From positions 7,167,001-7,231,000 of the forward strand of contig NZ_CP023694.1 in assembly GCF_008705135.1 (NCBI RefSeq): a stretch of DNA of 64,000 nt, given 5' to 3'. The translations under genes and the position numbers were made by a program. The notes beneath the pieces are model-generated. The model was not told the DNA's origin and searched no databases. It saw only the letters and a list, made by a program, of their open reading frames with translations. Source of the stretch: Streptomyces coeruleorubidus (GTDB taxonomy: Bacteria; Actinomycetota; Actinomycetes; Streptomycetales; Streptomycetaceae). This document shows, one piece after another, positions 17,943 through 26,105 of this stretch; within the stretch, counting starts at the first letter, position 1; every line of letters begins with the position of its first letter.

Positions 17943-17988
17943 AATGGGCCGGTTCGACCACCGTGAAGGGTGGTGGAACCGGCCCATT
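17943..17988 (+). terminator. Terminator after dxs
   Basis: AATGGGCCGGTTCGACCACC (17943-17962) pairs with GGTGGTGGAACCGGCCCATT (17969-17988), 19 of 20 matched, with loop GTGAAG. It starts 9 bases after the dxs stop. Confidence 0.92.
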
Positions 17989-18070
17989 GGCGTGAATGCG
18001 TCCGTGCCGGGGCATACGGATGGTGCCCCCTCTCGATCATGTCGAGGACGACAAGCGTGGGAGGTACCCC

Positions 18071-19570
18071 GTGAGCAGTACCCTCTTCCGGACGAAGAAG
18101 GTCGAGCAGTCCATCCTCGACACCGAGGAGCCAGAGCACGCGCTCAAGAAATCCTTGTCCGCGCTGGATCTGACCGTCTTCGGCGTCGGCGTGATCATCG
18201 GCACCGGCATCTTCGTCCTCACCGGAACGGTCGCGAAGAACAACGCCGGTCCCGCGACGGCTCTGGCGTTCGTCGCGGCCGGCGTCGCCTGCGCCCTGGC
18301 CGCTCTCTGTTACGCCGAGTTCGCGTCGACGGTCCCGGTCGCCGGGTCCGCCTACACGTTCTCGTACGCCTCCCTCGGTGAACTGTCCGCCTGGATCATC
18401 GGCTGGGACCTGGTTCTGGAGTTCGCACTCGGTACGGCGGTGGTGGCCGTCGGCTGGTCGGGCTACATCCAGTCGCTCATGGACAACGCGGGCTGGGCGA
18501 TGCCCGCGGCCCTGGGCAGCAGAGAGGGCTCCGACGTCTTCGGCTTCGACCTCCTCGCCGCCGCGCTCGTCCTCGTTCTCACGGGCATCCTCGTCCTCGG
18601 CATGAAGCTGTCCGCGCGGATCACGTCGATCGTCGTCGCCATCAAGGTGACGGTCGTCCTCGTCGTGATCATTGCGGGCGCGTTCCTGATCAAGGGCGAG
18701 AACTACGACCCGTTCATCCCGAAGGAGCAGCCCGTGGAGGCCGGGGCGAGTCTCGACTCCCCGCTGATCCAGCTCATGTTCGGCTGGGCGCCCTCCAACT
18801 TCGGCGTGATGGGCATCTTCACCGCCGCGTCGGTCGTGTTCTTCGCGTTCATCGGCTTCGACGTCGTGGCCACGGCGGCGGAGGAGACCCGGAACCCGCA
18901 GCGCGACATGCCGCGCGGCATCCTCGGCTCGCTGTTCATCTGCACCGCGCTGTACGTCGCCGTGTCGATCGTCGTCACGGGTATGCAGCACTACAGCCGG
19001 CTGTCCGTCGACGCGCCGCTCGCCGACGCGTTCAAGGCCACCGGGCATCCCTGGTACGCGGGATTCATCAGCTTCGGCGCCGCGGTCGGTCTGACGACGG
19101 TGTGCATGATCCTGCTGCTCGGGCAGACCCGGGTGTTCTTCGCGATGAGCCGCGACGGGCTGCTGCCCCGCTTCTTCTCCCGCGTCCACCCGCGGTTCAA
19201 GACCCCGCACCGGCCGACCATCCTGCTCGGCGTGGTCATCGCAATCCTGGCCGGTTTCACTCCGCTGACGGAGCTCGCCGCCCTGGTGAACATCGGCACG
19301 CTGTTCGCCTTCGTGGTCGTCGCGATCGGCGTGGTCATCCTGCGTCGGACCCGTCCCGACCTGCCCCGGTCCTTCCGCACCCCCTGGGTGCCGGTCATCC
19401 CGATCCTGTCGGTGTGCGCCTCGCTGTGGCTGATGATCAACCTGCCCGCCGAGACGTGGGTGCGGTTCGGCATCTGGATGGCCGCCGGGTTCGTCGTGTA
19501 CTTCCTGTACGGCCGCACACACAGCCGCCTCGCGAAGGGCGAGGAGACAAGGCCCGAGCAGACGCTCTAG
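18071..19570 (+). CDS. APC-family amino acid permease (cationic amino acid transporter type)
   Basis: 499 aa. GTG at 18071 chosen for GGGAGG (18059-18064) just upstream. About 12-14 membrane segments; the first carries the family motif FGVGVIIGTGIFVLTG, later FFAFIGFDVVATAAEETRNP and MLLLGQTRVFFAMSRDGLLP stretches (FFAFIGFDVVATAAEE; GQTRVFFAMSRDGLLP). These match the CAT subfamily that takes up amino acids with protons; the specific substrate is not readable. It stands alone between the dxs terminator and a repeat-rich gap. Confidence 0.87.
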   Translation: MSSTLFRTKKVEQSILDTEEPEHALKKSLSALDLTVFGVGVIIGTGIFVLTGTVAKNNAGPATALAFVAAGVACALAALCYAEFASTVPVAGSAYTFSYASLGELSAWIIGWDLVLEFALGTAVVAVGWSGYIQSLMDNAGWAMPAALGSREGSDVFGFDLLAAALVLVLTGILVLGMKLSARITSIVVAIKVTVVLVVIIAGAFLIKGENYDPFIPKEQPVEAGASLDSPLIQLMFGWAPSNFGVMGIFTAASVVFFAFIGFDVVATAAEETRNPQRDMPRGILGSLFICTALYVAVSIVVTGMQHYSRLSVDAPLADAFKATGHPWYAGFISFGAAVGLTTVCMILLLGQTRVFFAMSRDGLLPRFFSRVHPRFKTPHRPTILLGVVIAILAGFTPLTELAALVNIGTLFAFVVVAIGVVILRRTRPDLPRSFRTPWVPVIPILSVCASLWLMINLPAETWVRFGIWMAAGFVVYFLYGRTHSRLAKGEETRPEQTL

Positions 19571-19650
19571 CCGCCGGCGGTCGGGCGGGGTGCCTGCGGC
19601 GGCCTGTGCGGCTTCGGTGGGGGTGCGTGTAGGTGAGCTGCGGGCAGTCG

Positions 19651-19692
19651 TGCCTCCCCCAGTGCCTTAAGGGCCTGGGAGGTACCCCCAGG
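19651..19692. repeat. Streptomyces-type interspersed repeat / terminator-like element
   Basis: Starts CCTCCCCCAGTGCCTTAAGG and ends GGTACCCCCAGG with CCCAG/CTGGG pairing around a central CCTTAAGG palindrome. It has the same frame of C-run, hairpin and (G)ACCCCCA as the copy in dxs. Flanking GTGCC and GGCAC can extend the stem. It may terminate the upstream permease transcript. Confidence 0.65.
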
Positions 19693-19710
19693 GCGGCACG
19701 GGTGGGCGCA

Positions 19711-19810
19711 GCGGCACCCCGTTCCGCCGGGCTGCGGACCCACCCCGCCCCGGCAGGAGTTGGCGGCACCCCGCAACGCCGGGTTGCGACACAGCCCGCC
19801 CCGGCAGAAA
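19711..19810. repeat. Two imperfect 48-bp direct repeats
   Basis: Unit 1 (19711-19758) and unit 2 (19763-19810) share GCGGCACCCCG, CGCCGGG(C/T)TGCG and CCCGCCCCGGCAG in the same order and spacing, offset by 52 bases. They fill the gap between the permease and the convergent PIN/NYN gene; no gene lies here. Confidence 0.75.
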
Positions 19811-19821
19811 CGCCCCCGCAC

Positions 19822-20193
19822 CTACGGCCGTACCGACCGCGGTCCCGTCACCTCCGCCCCCAGCTCCCCGACCCGCCTCCGTAGCTCCCGGTCCGCCGTG
19901 ACCACCAGAACCGGACGCGCACCCGCCCCCGCGACCACGTCCACGATGTGGTCGTCGCCACTGCCCGCCGCCGACTCCACCCGCACCCCGGCCACGGACT
20001 CCACCCCCCGCGCCGCCCCCTCCACCACGAGCACGACCTCCACCGGCCCGTCCACCCCCGGCACCCCGTCCGACGCCAACCGGTCCCGCAACCGCTCCGC
20101 CGCCCCCTTCCGGTCGCGCCACCAGCCGTCGGGCACCGAGCCGACGACGTTCGCGGCGTCGACGACGACAAGCAGGGGAGCGTTGCTGTTCAT
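19822..20193 (-). CDS. PIN/NYN-like nuclease-fold protein
   Basis: 123 aa from ATG 20193 (MNSNAPLLVVVDAANVVG). Acidic residues fall where NYN/PIN RNases keep their metal ligands: Asp in VVVDAANV, Asp-Asp in SGDDHIVDVV, and Asp in VVTADRELRRRV. The alternating strands and helices also fit. Similar Streptomyces proteins are often labelled NTP pyrophosphohydrolase, but I see no such motif. Divergent from the next gene with an 81-base gap. Likely an RNA-acting enzyme; activity unproven. Confidence 0.7.
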   Translation of the reverse strand: MNSNAPLLVVVDAANVVGSVPDGWWRDRKGAAERLRDRLASDGVPGVDGPVEVVLVVEGAARGVESVAGVRVESAAGSGDDHIVDVVAGAGARPVLVVTADRELRRRVGELGAEVTGPRSVRP

Positions 20194-20274
20194 GTGGCCA
20201 GGGTCGCACGGCGGATCTCGGCCAGGCAGGGGCGGGCGCGGCGGCCGGCCACCCCGCCCGCGTAAAGTGAACTG

Positions 20275-21291
20275 GTGAACGGCGACTGGCTCATCCGCGG
20301 CCGCGACGGCCGCCTCACCGTCTACCTGCCCTCCGGCGACGCCGTCCTGTGCCGTGCGGAACGCGGCCCCGCCGGCTCCTGGGACGCACCCCGAACCGTC
20401 GGCGGCACCCAGAAGCTGCACCCGGGTGTCGCGGTCGGCCAGGGTGCCGACGGCTACGCCCATCTGGCCGCCTGGCGGCCCACCGTGCCGGGCGAGTCGG
20501 GACTCGTGCACTCCACCCACTTCCGGCCCCGGCTCGCGCCCCTGGACTGGGTCCCGATCGGCCACCCTGACAAGAAGGGCGACCGGACGGGCCCGCCGGC
20601 CGTCGCCGTGGACTCCGCGGGGCGCGCCTACGTCTTCGTCCGCAACAACGGCGGCGGGGTGAGCCTGCGCAACCAGAAGGTGAAGGGCGGCTGGGGGCCC
20701 TGGCAGAACCTGGAGGGGCACGACGTCGAGGGGGAGTTGGCCGCGGTGACGGGGGAGTCGGGGATGGTCGAGGTGTACGCGTCCGGGCCGGGTGGGATCG
20801 TGCACTGGCGGCAGGAGGAACACGGAAAGACGCCGGTGCGGACCGAGGGCGTGGAGGTGGCGGTCCGGGCGGGGACGCTCCGGGCCCTTTCCACGTCCGC
20901 CGAGCACACCACCCTCTTCTTCACGGACGTCTCCGGCGACCTGTGCGCCTGGCGCCCGGGGGAGAAGCCGGTGACGCTCATCGCCTCCGCCGGGCCGGGG
21001 TCCGTGTCCGCCGTGCGCTGTGAGATCGAGGGGCACGACTGCACCGTGCTCGCCCAGCGGTCGTCGAGCGGCCGGGTCGCCTTCGCCGCCTATCCGACCG
21101 AACTGGAGTCCGCCGGGGCCTGGTGGACCGAGTCAGGCCCCCAACTGCCCGCCGACGCCACGGTGTCGCTGGCGCTCGACGAGCACGACGAGGTCGTCGC
21201 GGCCTCCCTCTCCCCGTCGACCGGGAAGCTGCTGCTCACCCGCCGCAAGGACGAGCCGGGGCTCGCGCTGGAGGCCTGGCGGGAGATCTGA
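20275..21291 (+). CDS. PLL-like beta-propeller protein of unknown function
   Basis: 338 aa, GTG start. Made of repeated blades ending in Trp-rich turns: GSWDAPRTVGG, LAPLDWVPIG, GGWGPWQNLEG, GGIVHWRQEEHG, GDLCAWRPGE, GAWWTESGPQLP. Such periodic W.. repeats are seen in PLL-like lectin propellers that bind fucose or other glycans. No signal peptide or membrane segment. It precedes the polysaccharide synthesis genes, so a glycan-binding role is reasonable but inferred. Confidence 0.7.
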   Translation: MNGDWLIRGRDGRLTVYLPSGDAVLCRAERGPAGSWDAPRTVGGTQKLHPGVAVGQGADGYAHLAAWRPTVPGESGLVHSTHFRPRLAPLDWVPIGHPDKKGDRTGPPAVAVDSAGRAYVFVRNNGGGVSLRNQKVKGGWGPWQNLEGHDVEGELAAVTGESGMVEVYASGPGGIVHWRQEEHGKTPVRTEGVEVAVRAGTLRALSTSAEHTTLFFTDVSGDLCAWRPGEKPVTLIASAGPGSVSAVRCEIEGHDCTVLAQRSSSGRVAFAAYPTELESAGAWWTESGPQLPADATVSLALDEHDEVVAASLSPSTGKLLLTRRKDEPGLALEAWREI

Positions 21292-21499
21292 CATCCCGTT
21301 CCTTATGAGGCTCTCGTCGCTTTCGAGACAGCACGTGTGCCGAGGGTTGTCCGGATGTGTGCGTGACGAGATGCACCTCGGGTGAACATGGTCAAGAGGT
21401 GTAGGTCTTGTTAACCTCCTCGCACTGTTCGATTTGCTGGGGGGCCGGTTGTCGCTGCGTCTGGCCGGGGCCGCGGCAACGGGGTTGGGGAATGATGTC

Positions 21500-22771
21500 G
21501 TGAGCAGATCCTCCACGGTGGATCTTGTCGTTGTCGGACTCGGTTACGTGGGGCTTCCGTTGGCCCGGTCCGCGGCCGCGGCGGGCCTGAAGGTGGTCGG
21601 TCTCGACCGCAGCCGACGGGTGGTCGACGATCTGAACGCCGGCCGCTCGCACGTGGACGACATCACCGACTCCGACGTGCGCGGCATGCTGGAGCGGGGC
21701 TTCGAGGCCACCGACCGGGCCGCGGTCATCGCCGACGCCGCCGCGGTCGTGGTGTGTGTGCCGACGCCGCTCACCGACCACGGCGCTCCGGACCTCGGCG
21801 CGGTGCACGCCGCCGTGGACGACATCGCCGCCCATCTCCGGGCCGGTACGCTCGTGGTGCTGGAGTCGACGACGTACCCGGGCACCACCGACGAGGTCGT
21901 CAGGCCCCGTCTGGAGGCCGGCGGGCTGCGCGTCGGCGTCGACTTCCACCTCGCCTTCTCCCCGGAGCGCATCGACCCGGGCAACGCCTCCTACGGGCTG
22001 GAGAACACGCCCAAGGTCGTCGGCGGCAGCACGGCCGACTGCACCAAGGCCGCCCGCGCCCTCTACGAGCGTTTCGTGCACCGGGTCGTCGAGGCCAAGG
22101 GCACCCGCGAGGCCGAGATGGCCAAGCTGCTGGAGAACACCTACCGGCACGTCAACATCGCGCTCGTCAACGAGATGTCGATGTTCTGCCGGGAGATCGG
22201 TGTCGACCTGTGGGACGCGATCCGGTGCGCGTCGACGAAGCCGTTCGGGTTCGCGCCCTTCCACCCCGGCCCCGGCGTCGGCGGGCACTGCATCCCGATC
22301 GACCCCAACTACCTGTCGTACAAGGTCCGTTCGCTGGGCATCCCGTTCCGGTTCGTGGAACTGGCACAGGAGATCAACCAGCGGATGCCCGTGCACGTCG
22401 TCAACCGGGCGGCCGACCTCCTCAACGACCAGGGCAAGGCCGTGCGCGGCTCGCGTGTCCTGCTGCTCGGCGTGACCTACAAGCCGGACATCTCCGACCA
22501 GCGCGAGAGCCCGGCGACACCCGTCGCGGAGAACCTGCTCGCGCGCGGTGCCGAACTCGTCTACTTCGATCCGCGGGTCGAGGACTGGCACGTCGGCGAT
22601 GTGCCCGTCGAGCGTGCCGTCGACTACCTCGCCGCCGCCGAGGCCGCCGACCTCACCATCCTGCTCCAGCCGCACCGCGAGATCGACCTGGACGTGCTCG
22701 CCGACCGGGCCCGGGCGCTCTTCGACACCCGGGGCAGGTCCGCCGATCACCCGCGGGTGGTCAAGCTGTGA
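21500..22771 (+). CDS. Nucleotide-sugar 6-dehydrogenase (UDP-HexNAc/UDP-Glc dehydrogenase family)
   Basis: 423 aa from GTG 21500 (GGGG at 21487-21490). Oxidises a UDP-hexose to a UDP-uronate with two NAD+. Rossmann motif VVGLGYVGLPLA (11-22); FSPERIDPGNA; catalytic Cys264 in GVGGHCIPIDPNYLSYK; C-terminal GVTYKPDISDQRESPA. The GHCIPIDP context resembles WbpA/TviB-like UDP-GlcNAc dehydrogenases more than the GGxCFPKD of UDP-glucose dehydrogenases, so the product may be UDP-GlcNAcA. Overlaps the next gene by GTGA, so the two are coupled. Confidence 0.88.
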   Translation: MSRSSTVDLVVVGLGYVGLPLARSAAAAGLKVVGLDRSRRVVDDLNAGRSHVDDITDSDVRGMLERGFEATDRAAVIADAAAVVVCVPTPLTDHGAPDLGAVHAAVDDIAAHLRAGTLVVLESTTYPGTTDEVVRPRLEAGGLRVGVDFHLAFSPERIDPGNASYGLENTPKVVGGSTADCTKAARALYERFVHRVVEAKGTREAEMAKLLENTYRHVNIALVNEMSMFCREIGVDLWDAIRCASTKPFGFAPFHPGPGVGGHCIPIDPNYLSYKVRSLGIPFRFVELAQEINQRMPVHVVNRAADLLNDQGKAVRGSRVLLLGVTYKPDISDQRESPATPVAENLLARGAELVYFDPRVEDWHVGDVPVERAVDYLAAAEAADLTILLQPHREIDLDVLADRARALFDTRGRSADHPRVVKL

Positions 22772-24534
22772 CAGCCGAGGACACGTACATACCCGGGGCC
22801 GTCGACTCCGGCGGCCGTCGCGCGCACCGCAAACGGCGGCACCTGAAGGTCTCGTACTTCGTCTTCCTGTGCCTGGCCGCGCTCATCGCGACCCGGCTCG
22901 ACGCCGGTTCGCTGCACCTGTACTCCATGGGTGCCATGGGCCTGCTGTCCCTGAAGATGTTCGGCGCCCTCTTCTACCGTCCGGCCAAGGCCGGGCGGGA
23001 GGAACTGGAGTACCTGGAGAACGCCTGGGTCACCGCGGTCATCCCGATCTACAACGAGGACCCGGTGATGTTCGAGCAGGGCATGCGCAGCCTCCTCGCG
23101 CAGAGCCGGCTGCCGAACGAGATCCACATCATCGACGACGCCAGCGCCGACGCCTCCGGCATCCGCGCGGCGAAGAAGATGCGCCGCGAGTTCGAGGCCA
23201 AGGGCGTCAAGTACACCGTCAGCGTGCAGCCCGAGAACAAGGGCAAGCGCGAGGCGCTCGCGCTGGGCTTCGAGGCCGCGCCGTACTCCGACATCTTCCT
23301 GTGCGTCGACTCGGACACCGTGCTGTCCCGGGACACCGTGCGCGAACTGCTGCTGCCGCTGGCCGACGAGAAGATCATGGCCTCCACCGGCATGGTGCTG
23401 GCGCTCAACCACGACAGCAACATCTTCACCCGCCTCCAGGACCTGCGCTACGGCAACTCCTTCCTCTTCGAGCGGGCCGCCTACTCCCGGCTGAAGTCGG
23501 TCCTGTGCTGCTGCGGCGCGCTCTCCGCGTACCGCGGCACGCTGGTGCGCAAGTACCTGCCGGACTTCCTCAACCAGCAGTTCCTGGGCAAGCCGGCCGT
23601 CTTCGGCGACGACCGCCGCATGACCAACTACTGCCTGATGGAAGGCCAGGTCGTCTTCCAGGAGACGGCCGTCGGCTACACCGCCGTCCCCGAGAAGCTG
23701 CCGCACTTCCTGCGCCAGCAGGTCCGCTGGAACAAGTCCTTCTTCCGCGAGTCCCTGTGGGCGTTCCGGCACCAGAAGAAGTACCGGCCCGCCTTCTGGC
23801 TGACCTGCATGGAACTCGCGCTGTGGCTGGTCTTCGGCTCGGCGATGTTCTACTCGATGGTCGTCCTGCCCATCATCAAGCCCGAGCAGTTCGTCCACCA
23901 CATCGGCGACTACCTGATCTTCATGGTGCTGATGGGCTATCTGCGCAATGTGCGCTACCTCGACTTCCCGCGCCGGGGCATGGGCTTCGTCAAGCGGTTC
24001 GGCATGTTCCTGCTCGCGCCGGTCTACGGCGTGATCCAGCTGACCCTGCTGACCCCGCTGCGGTTCTACGCCCTGTTCACGCTGCACAAGGGCAGTTGGG
24101 GCACCCGCCAGGGCGGTGTCGAGGTGTCCGTGGCCGGTGACCACGAGTCCGAGGTGACGGAGATCTTCGAGGAAGAGGACCCGTACTCCGACAAGAAGGT
24201 CACCGAGACGCTCCAGCTCATGCGTCTGGAGGGCGTGGCCCTGCGCACCCGGCCCCGCCCGTCCGGCGGCATCCCGGCCCAGCCGCAGCCCATCCCGGGC
24301 TACGACGAGGAGCAGCACGCGGCCGTCCCGCAGCAGCGCGTGAGCTGGGGGACGCCGGAACCGGCCGGTCAGCAGCAGTGGCAGGGCGGCTACGACGGTT
24401 ACCGCGACCCGTACCAGCAGCAGTACCCGGGCCAGGGCCACGACCCCCGGCAGGGCGGATACCCGCACCCGGACCCCTCCTGGCAGCAGGGCCCGGGCCA
24501 GGGACAGGGATACGGGCAGGGCGGCGGCTGGTAG
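22768..24534 (+). CDS. Hyaluronan-synthase-like processive GT2 glycosyltransferase
   Basis: 588 aa. One or two membrane segments (30-66) precede the GT-A domain with VIPIYNEDP (91-99), DSD (181-183), GDD (280-282) and QQVRW (317-321), the catalytic set of processive synthases. Then come membrane segments (about 342-440) and KGSWGTR (441-447), a signature of class I hyaluronan synthases. It should polymerise and extrude a beta-linked polysaccharide. The dehydrogenase upstream supplies a UDP-uronate. From about residue 495 the protein ends in a disordered tail rich in Gln, Gly, Tyr and Pro. A strong terminator follows. Confidence 0.85.
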   Translation: MTAEDTYIPGAVDSGGRRAHRKRRHLKVSYFVFLCLAALIATRLDAGSLHLYSMGAMGLLSLKMFGALFYRPAKAGREELEYLENAWVTAVIPIYNEDPVMFEQGMRSLLAQSRLPNEIHIIDDASADASGIRAAKKMRREFEAKGVKYTVSVQPENKGKREALALGFEAAPYSDIFLCVDSDTVLSRDTVRELLLPLADEKIMASTGMVLALNHDSNIFTRLQDLRYGNSFLFERAAYSRLKSVLCCCGALSAYRGTLVRKYLPDFLNQQFLGKPAVFGDDRRMTNYCLMEGQVVFQETAVGYTAVPEKLPHFLRQQVRWNKSFFRESLWAFRHQKKYRPAFWLTCMELALWLVFGSAMFYSMVVLPIIKPEQFVHHIGDYLIFMVLMGYLRNVRYLDFPRRGMGFVKRFGMFLLAPVYGVIQLTLLTPLRFYALFTLHKGSWGTRQGGVEVSVAGDHESEVTEIFEEEDPYSDKKVTETLQLMRLEGVALRTRPRPSGGIPAQPQPIPGYDEEQHAAVPQQRVSWGTPEPAGQQQWQGGYDGYRDPYQQQYPGQGHDPRQGGYPHPDPSWQQGPGQGQGYGQGGGW

Positions 24535-24553
24535 CCCGTGTCCGTGAGACGGG

Positions 24554-24593
24554 CATGAGAGAGGGGCGGCCGGGGGGCCGCCCCTCTCTCATG
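24554..24593. terminator. Bidirectional terminator between synthase and deacetylase
   Basis: CATGAGAGAGGGGCGGCC (24554-24571) pairs perfectly over 18 bp with GGCCGCCCCTCTCTCATG (24576-24593), loop GGGG. It lies between convergent genes and can serve both. Confidence 0.93.
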
Positions 24594-24614
24594 TGTCCGG
24601 TCTCATGTGTCCGG
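24587..24614. repeat. 14-bp tandem duplication at the terminator edge
   Basis: TCTCATGTGTCCGG occurs twice in a row (24587-24600, 24601-24614), partly overlapping the terminator arm. Confidence 0.85.
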
Positions 24615-24617
24615 GCC

Positions 24618-26105
24618 TCAGGTGTACGAGGCCATCGCCTCCTCGACCGTCAGCACCGGGATGTCCCGGTCGTCGATCGCCTTCATCAGCGTCTCCAGGC
24701 CCGCCTTGCCGATCTCGGTGCTCGTCGCCGGGGCGCCCTCGGTGACCTTGTGCAGACAGAGGATCAGCCAGTCACCGCTGTTCACACAGCGGTCGAGCCG
24801 GCCGCCCGCGCCCGTCAGCTTCGACAGCGCCGTACCGCCGATGCCGGTGCCGTCGTTGATGCCGGTCAGCGCCTTGAGACGGTACGGCATCGCCGGGGCG
24901 AACGACTCGATCGTCTCGGAGATGATCGACCGGGCCGTGGTGAAGTGCCGGCTCGCGATCTGGTCGACCGGGACACCGTCGGTCGTCTTCTGGAACGCGC
25001 CGTGCGGATAGGCGAAGTGCTCGCTGGTGAAGCCGTTGGACACCAGCCACTCGCGCAGCTTCCGGAAGTCGTCGTCGGCCTCCTCGGCGGTGAGCTTGGG
25101 ATAGCTCGCCGTGTGGACGGCGTTCGCGTACGAGTGGCCCGCCATCTCCCAGCCGGAGAAGTCCTGCATCGAGCGCATCTGGTTGAGCGTCAGGAAGTTG
25201 CCCGTGCCGATGGCGTCGGCGATGTTGTAGACCGTGCCGGGGAAGCCGTAGCGGTCCATGACCGGACGGGCCAGGTCGTGGATCGACTTGTGGGAGTCGT
25301 CGAAGGTGATCGAGACGACGCCCTTGGGGAAGACCGAGACGGTGTCCGGTATCAGCTCGACGGCCTGGAGCCGGTACGTCACCGGGCCGCCCGCGTTGTC
25401 GTACACGGCGAACGACATGTCGGTGAAGCCGGTCTTGGTGGACGGCTTGCCGTCGGCGCCGATGGAGTACGTGCCGGCCGCCGCGTTGACGTCGGCCCAC
25501 TGGAGGTGGACCGTCACCCACTCCCCGGACTGGACGTAGTTGGCCGCCGTCTTGGAGTGGGTGTGCAAGGTCCAGGCGAAGTGGTTCGCGAGGGAGCCGC
25601 TGCCCAGGTAGAAGACCATCTTGGCCAGGTTCGTCACGTCGTCGACGCGGAACACGAGCCGGATCATCTTGCCGCTCATGCTCACGGAGGGCATGCCGGT
25701 CTTGCGGACGTAGGACTGCTTGCCGCTGCCGTTCGTGGTCACCCGGACCGACTGGGTGCCGCGCACGAAGACGGACTTGTCGTTCGCCTCGGCCGACGCG
25801 GTGCCCGCGCCCCCCGGCGTCCAGCCGTGGGAGGCCTGGAACTGCTGGGACCAGCTCGCCCTGCGGTACTTGGGGCGGCGGCCGGAGGGGGCGTAGAGGG
25901 GAGGCGTGGAGAGGCCTCCGATGGCCCCCTCGGCGGCCGGCGCGGCGGCGGGCTGTGCCACCACCTGGCCCAGCCACGCGCCGCCGCCGGCCATCGCGAC
26001 GCCTCCTGTGCCACCCATCAGCAGCGCGGAACGCCGGCTCACCACCGGCTTGTTCTCCGCAGCCTCGGCAGCGTGCCTGTGGGCGTTGGACCGCCTTTTC
26101 CTCAC
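24618..26105 (-). CDS. Tat-exported polysaccharide deacetylase (CE4) with N-terminal beta-sandwich
   Basis: 495 aa from GTG 26105, which overlaps the stop of the upstream gene. Twin-arginine signal SRRSALLMGG (Arg24-25). Residues about 75-260 look like a carbohydrate-binding beta-sandwich (GTQSVRVTTNGSGKQSY; TYRLQAVELIPD). The NodB domain follows: ITFDDSHKSIHD near 265, GWEMAGHSYANAVH, HFAYPHGAF and LILCLHKV. CE4 enzymes remove N- or O-acetyl groups from glycans. Next to a synthase it may trim the exported polymer, as PgaB/IcaB-type enzymes do; this is inferred from context. Confidence 0.83.
   Translation of the reverse strand: MRKRRSNAHRHAAEAAENKPVVSRRSALLMGGTGGVAMAGGGAWLGQVVAQPAAAPAAEGAIGGLSTPPLYAPSGRRPKYRRASWSQQFQASHGWTPGGAGTASAEANDKSVFVRGTQSVRVTTNGSGKQSYVRKTGMPSVSMSGKMIRLVFRVDDVTNLAKMVFYLGSGSLANHFAWTLHTHSKTAANYVQSGEWVTVHLQWADVNAAAGTYSIGADGKPSTKTGFTDMSFAVYDNAGGPVTYRLQAVELIPDTVSVFPKGVVSITFDDSHKSIHDLARPVMDRYGFPGTVYNIADAIGTGNFLTLNQMRSMQDFSGWEMAGHSYANAVHTASYPKLTAEEADDDFRKLREWLVSNGFTSEHFAYPHGAFQKTTDGVPVDQIASRHFTTARSIISETIESFAPAMPYRLKALTGINDGTGIGGTALSKLTGAGGRLDRCVNSGDWLILCLHKVTEGAPATSTEIGKAGLETLMKAIDDRDIPVLTVEEAMASYT

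Noticed and set aside
15130-18015. A 961-codon minus-strand frame across xylH and dxs
   Set aside because: It is antisense to two clear genes and has a low-complexity, non-family sequence.
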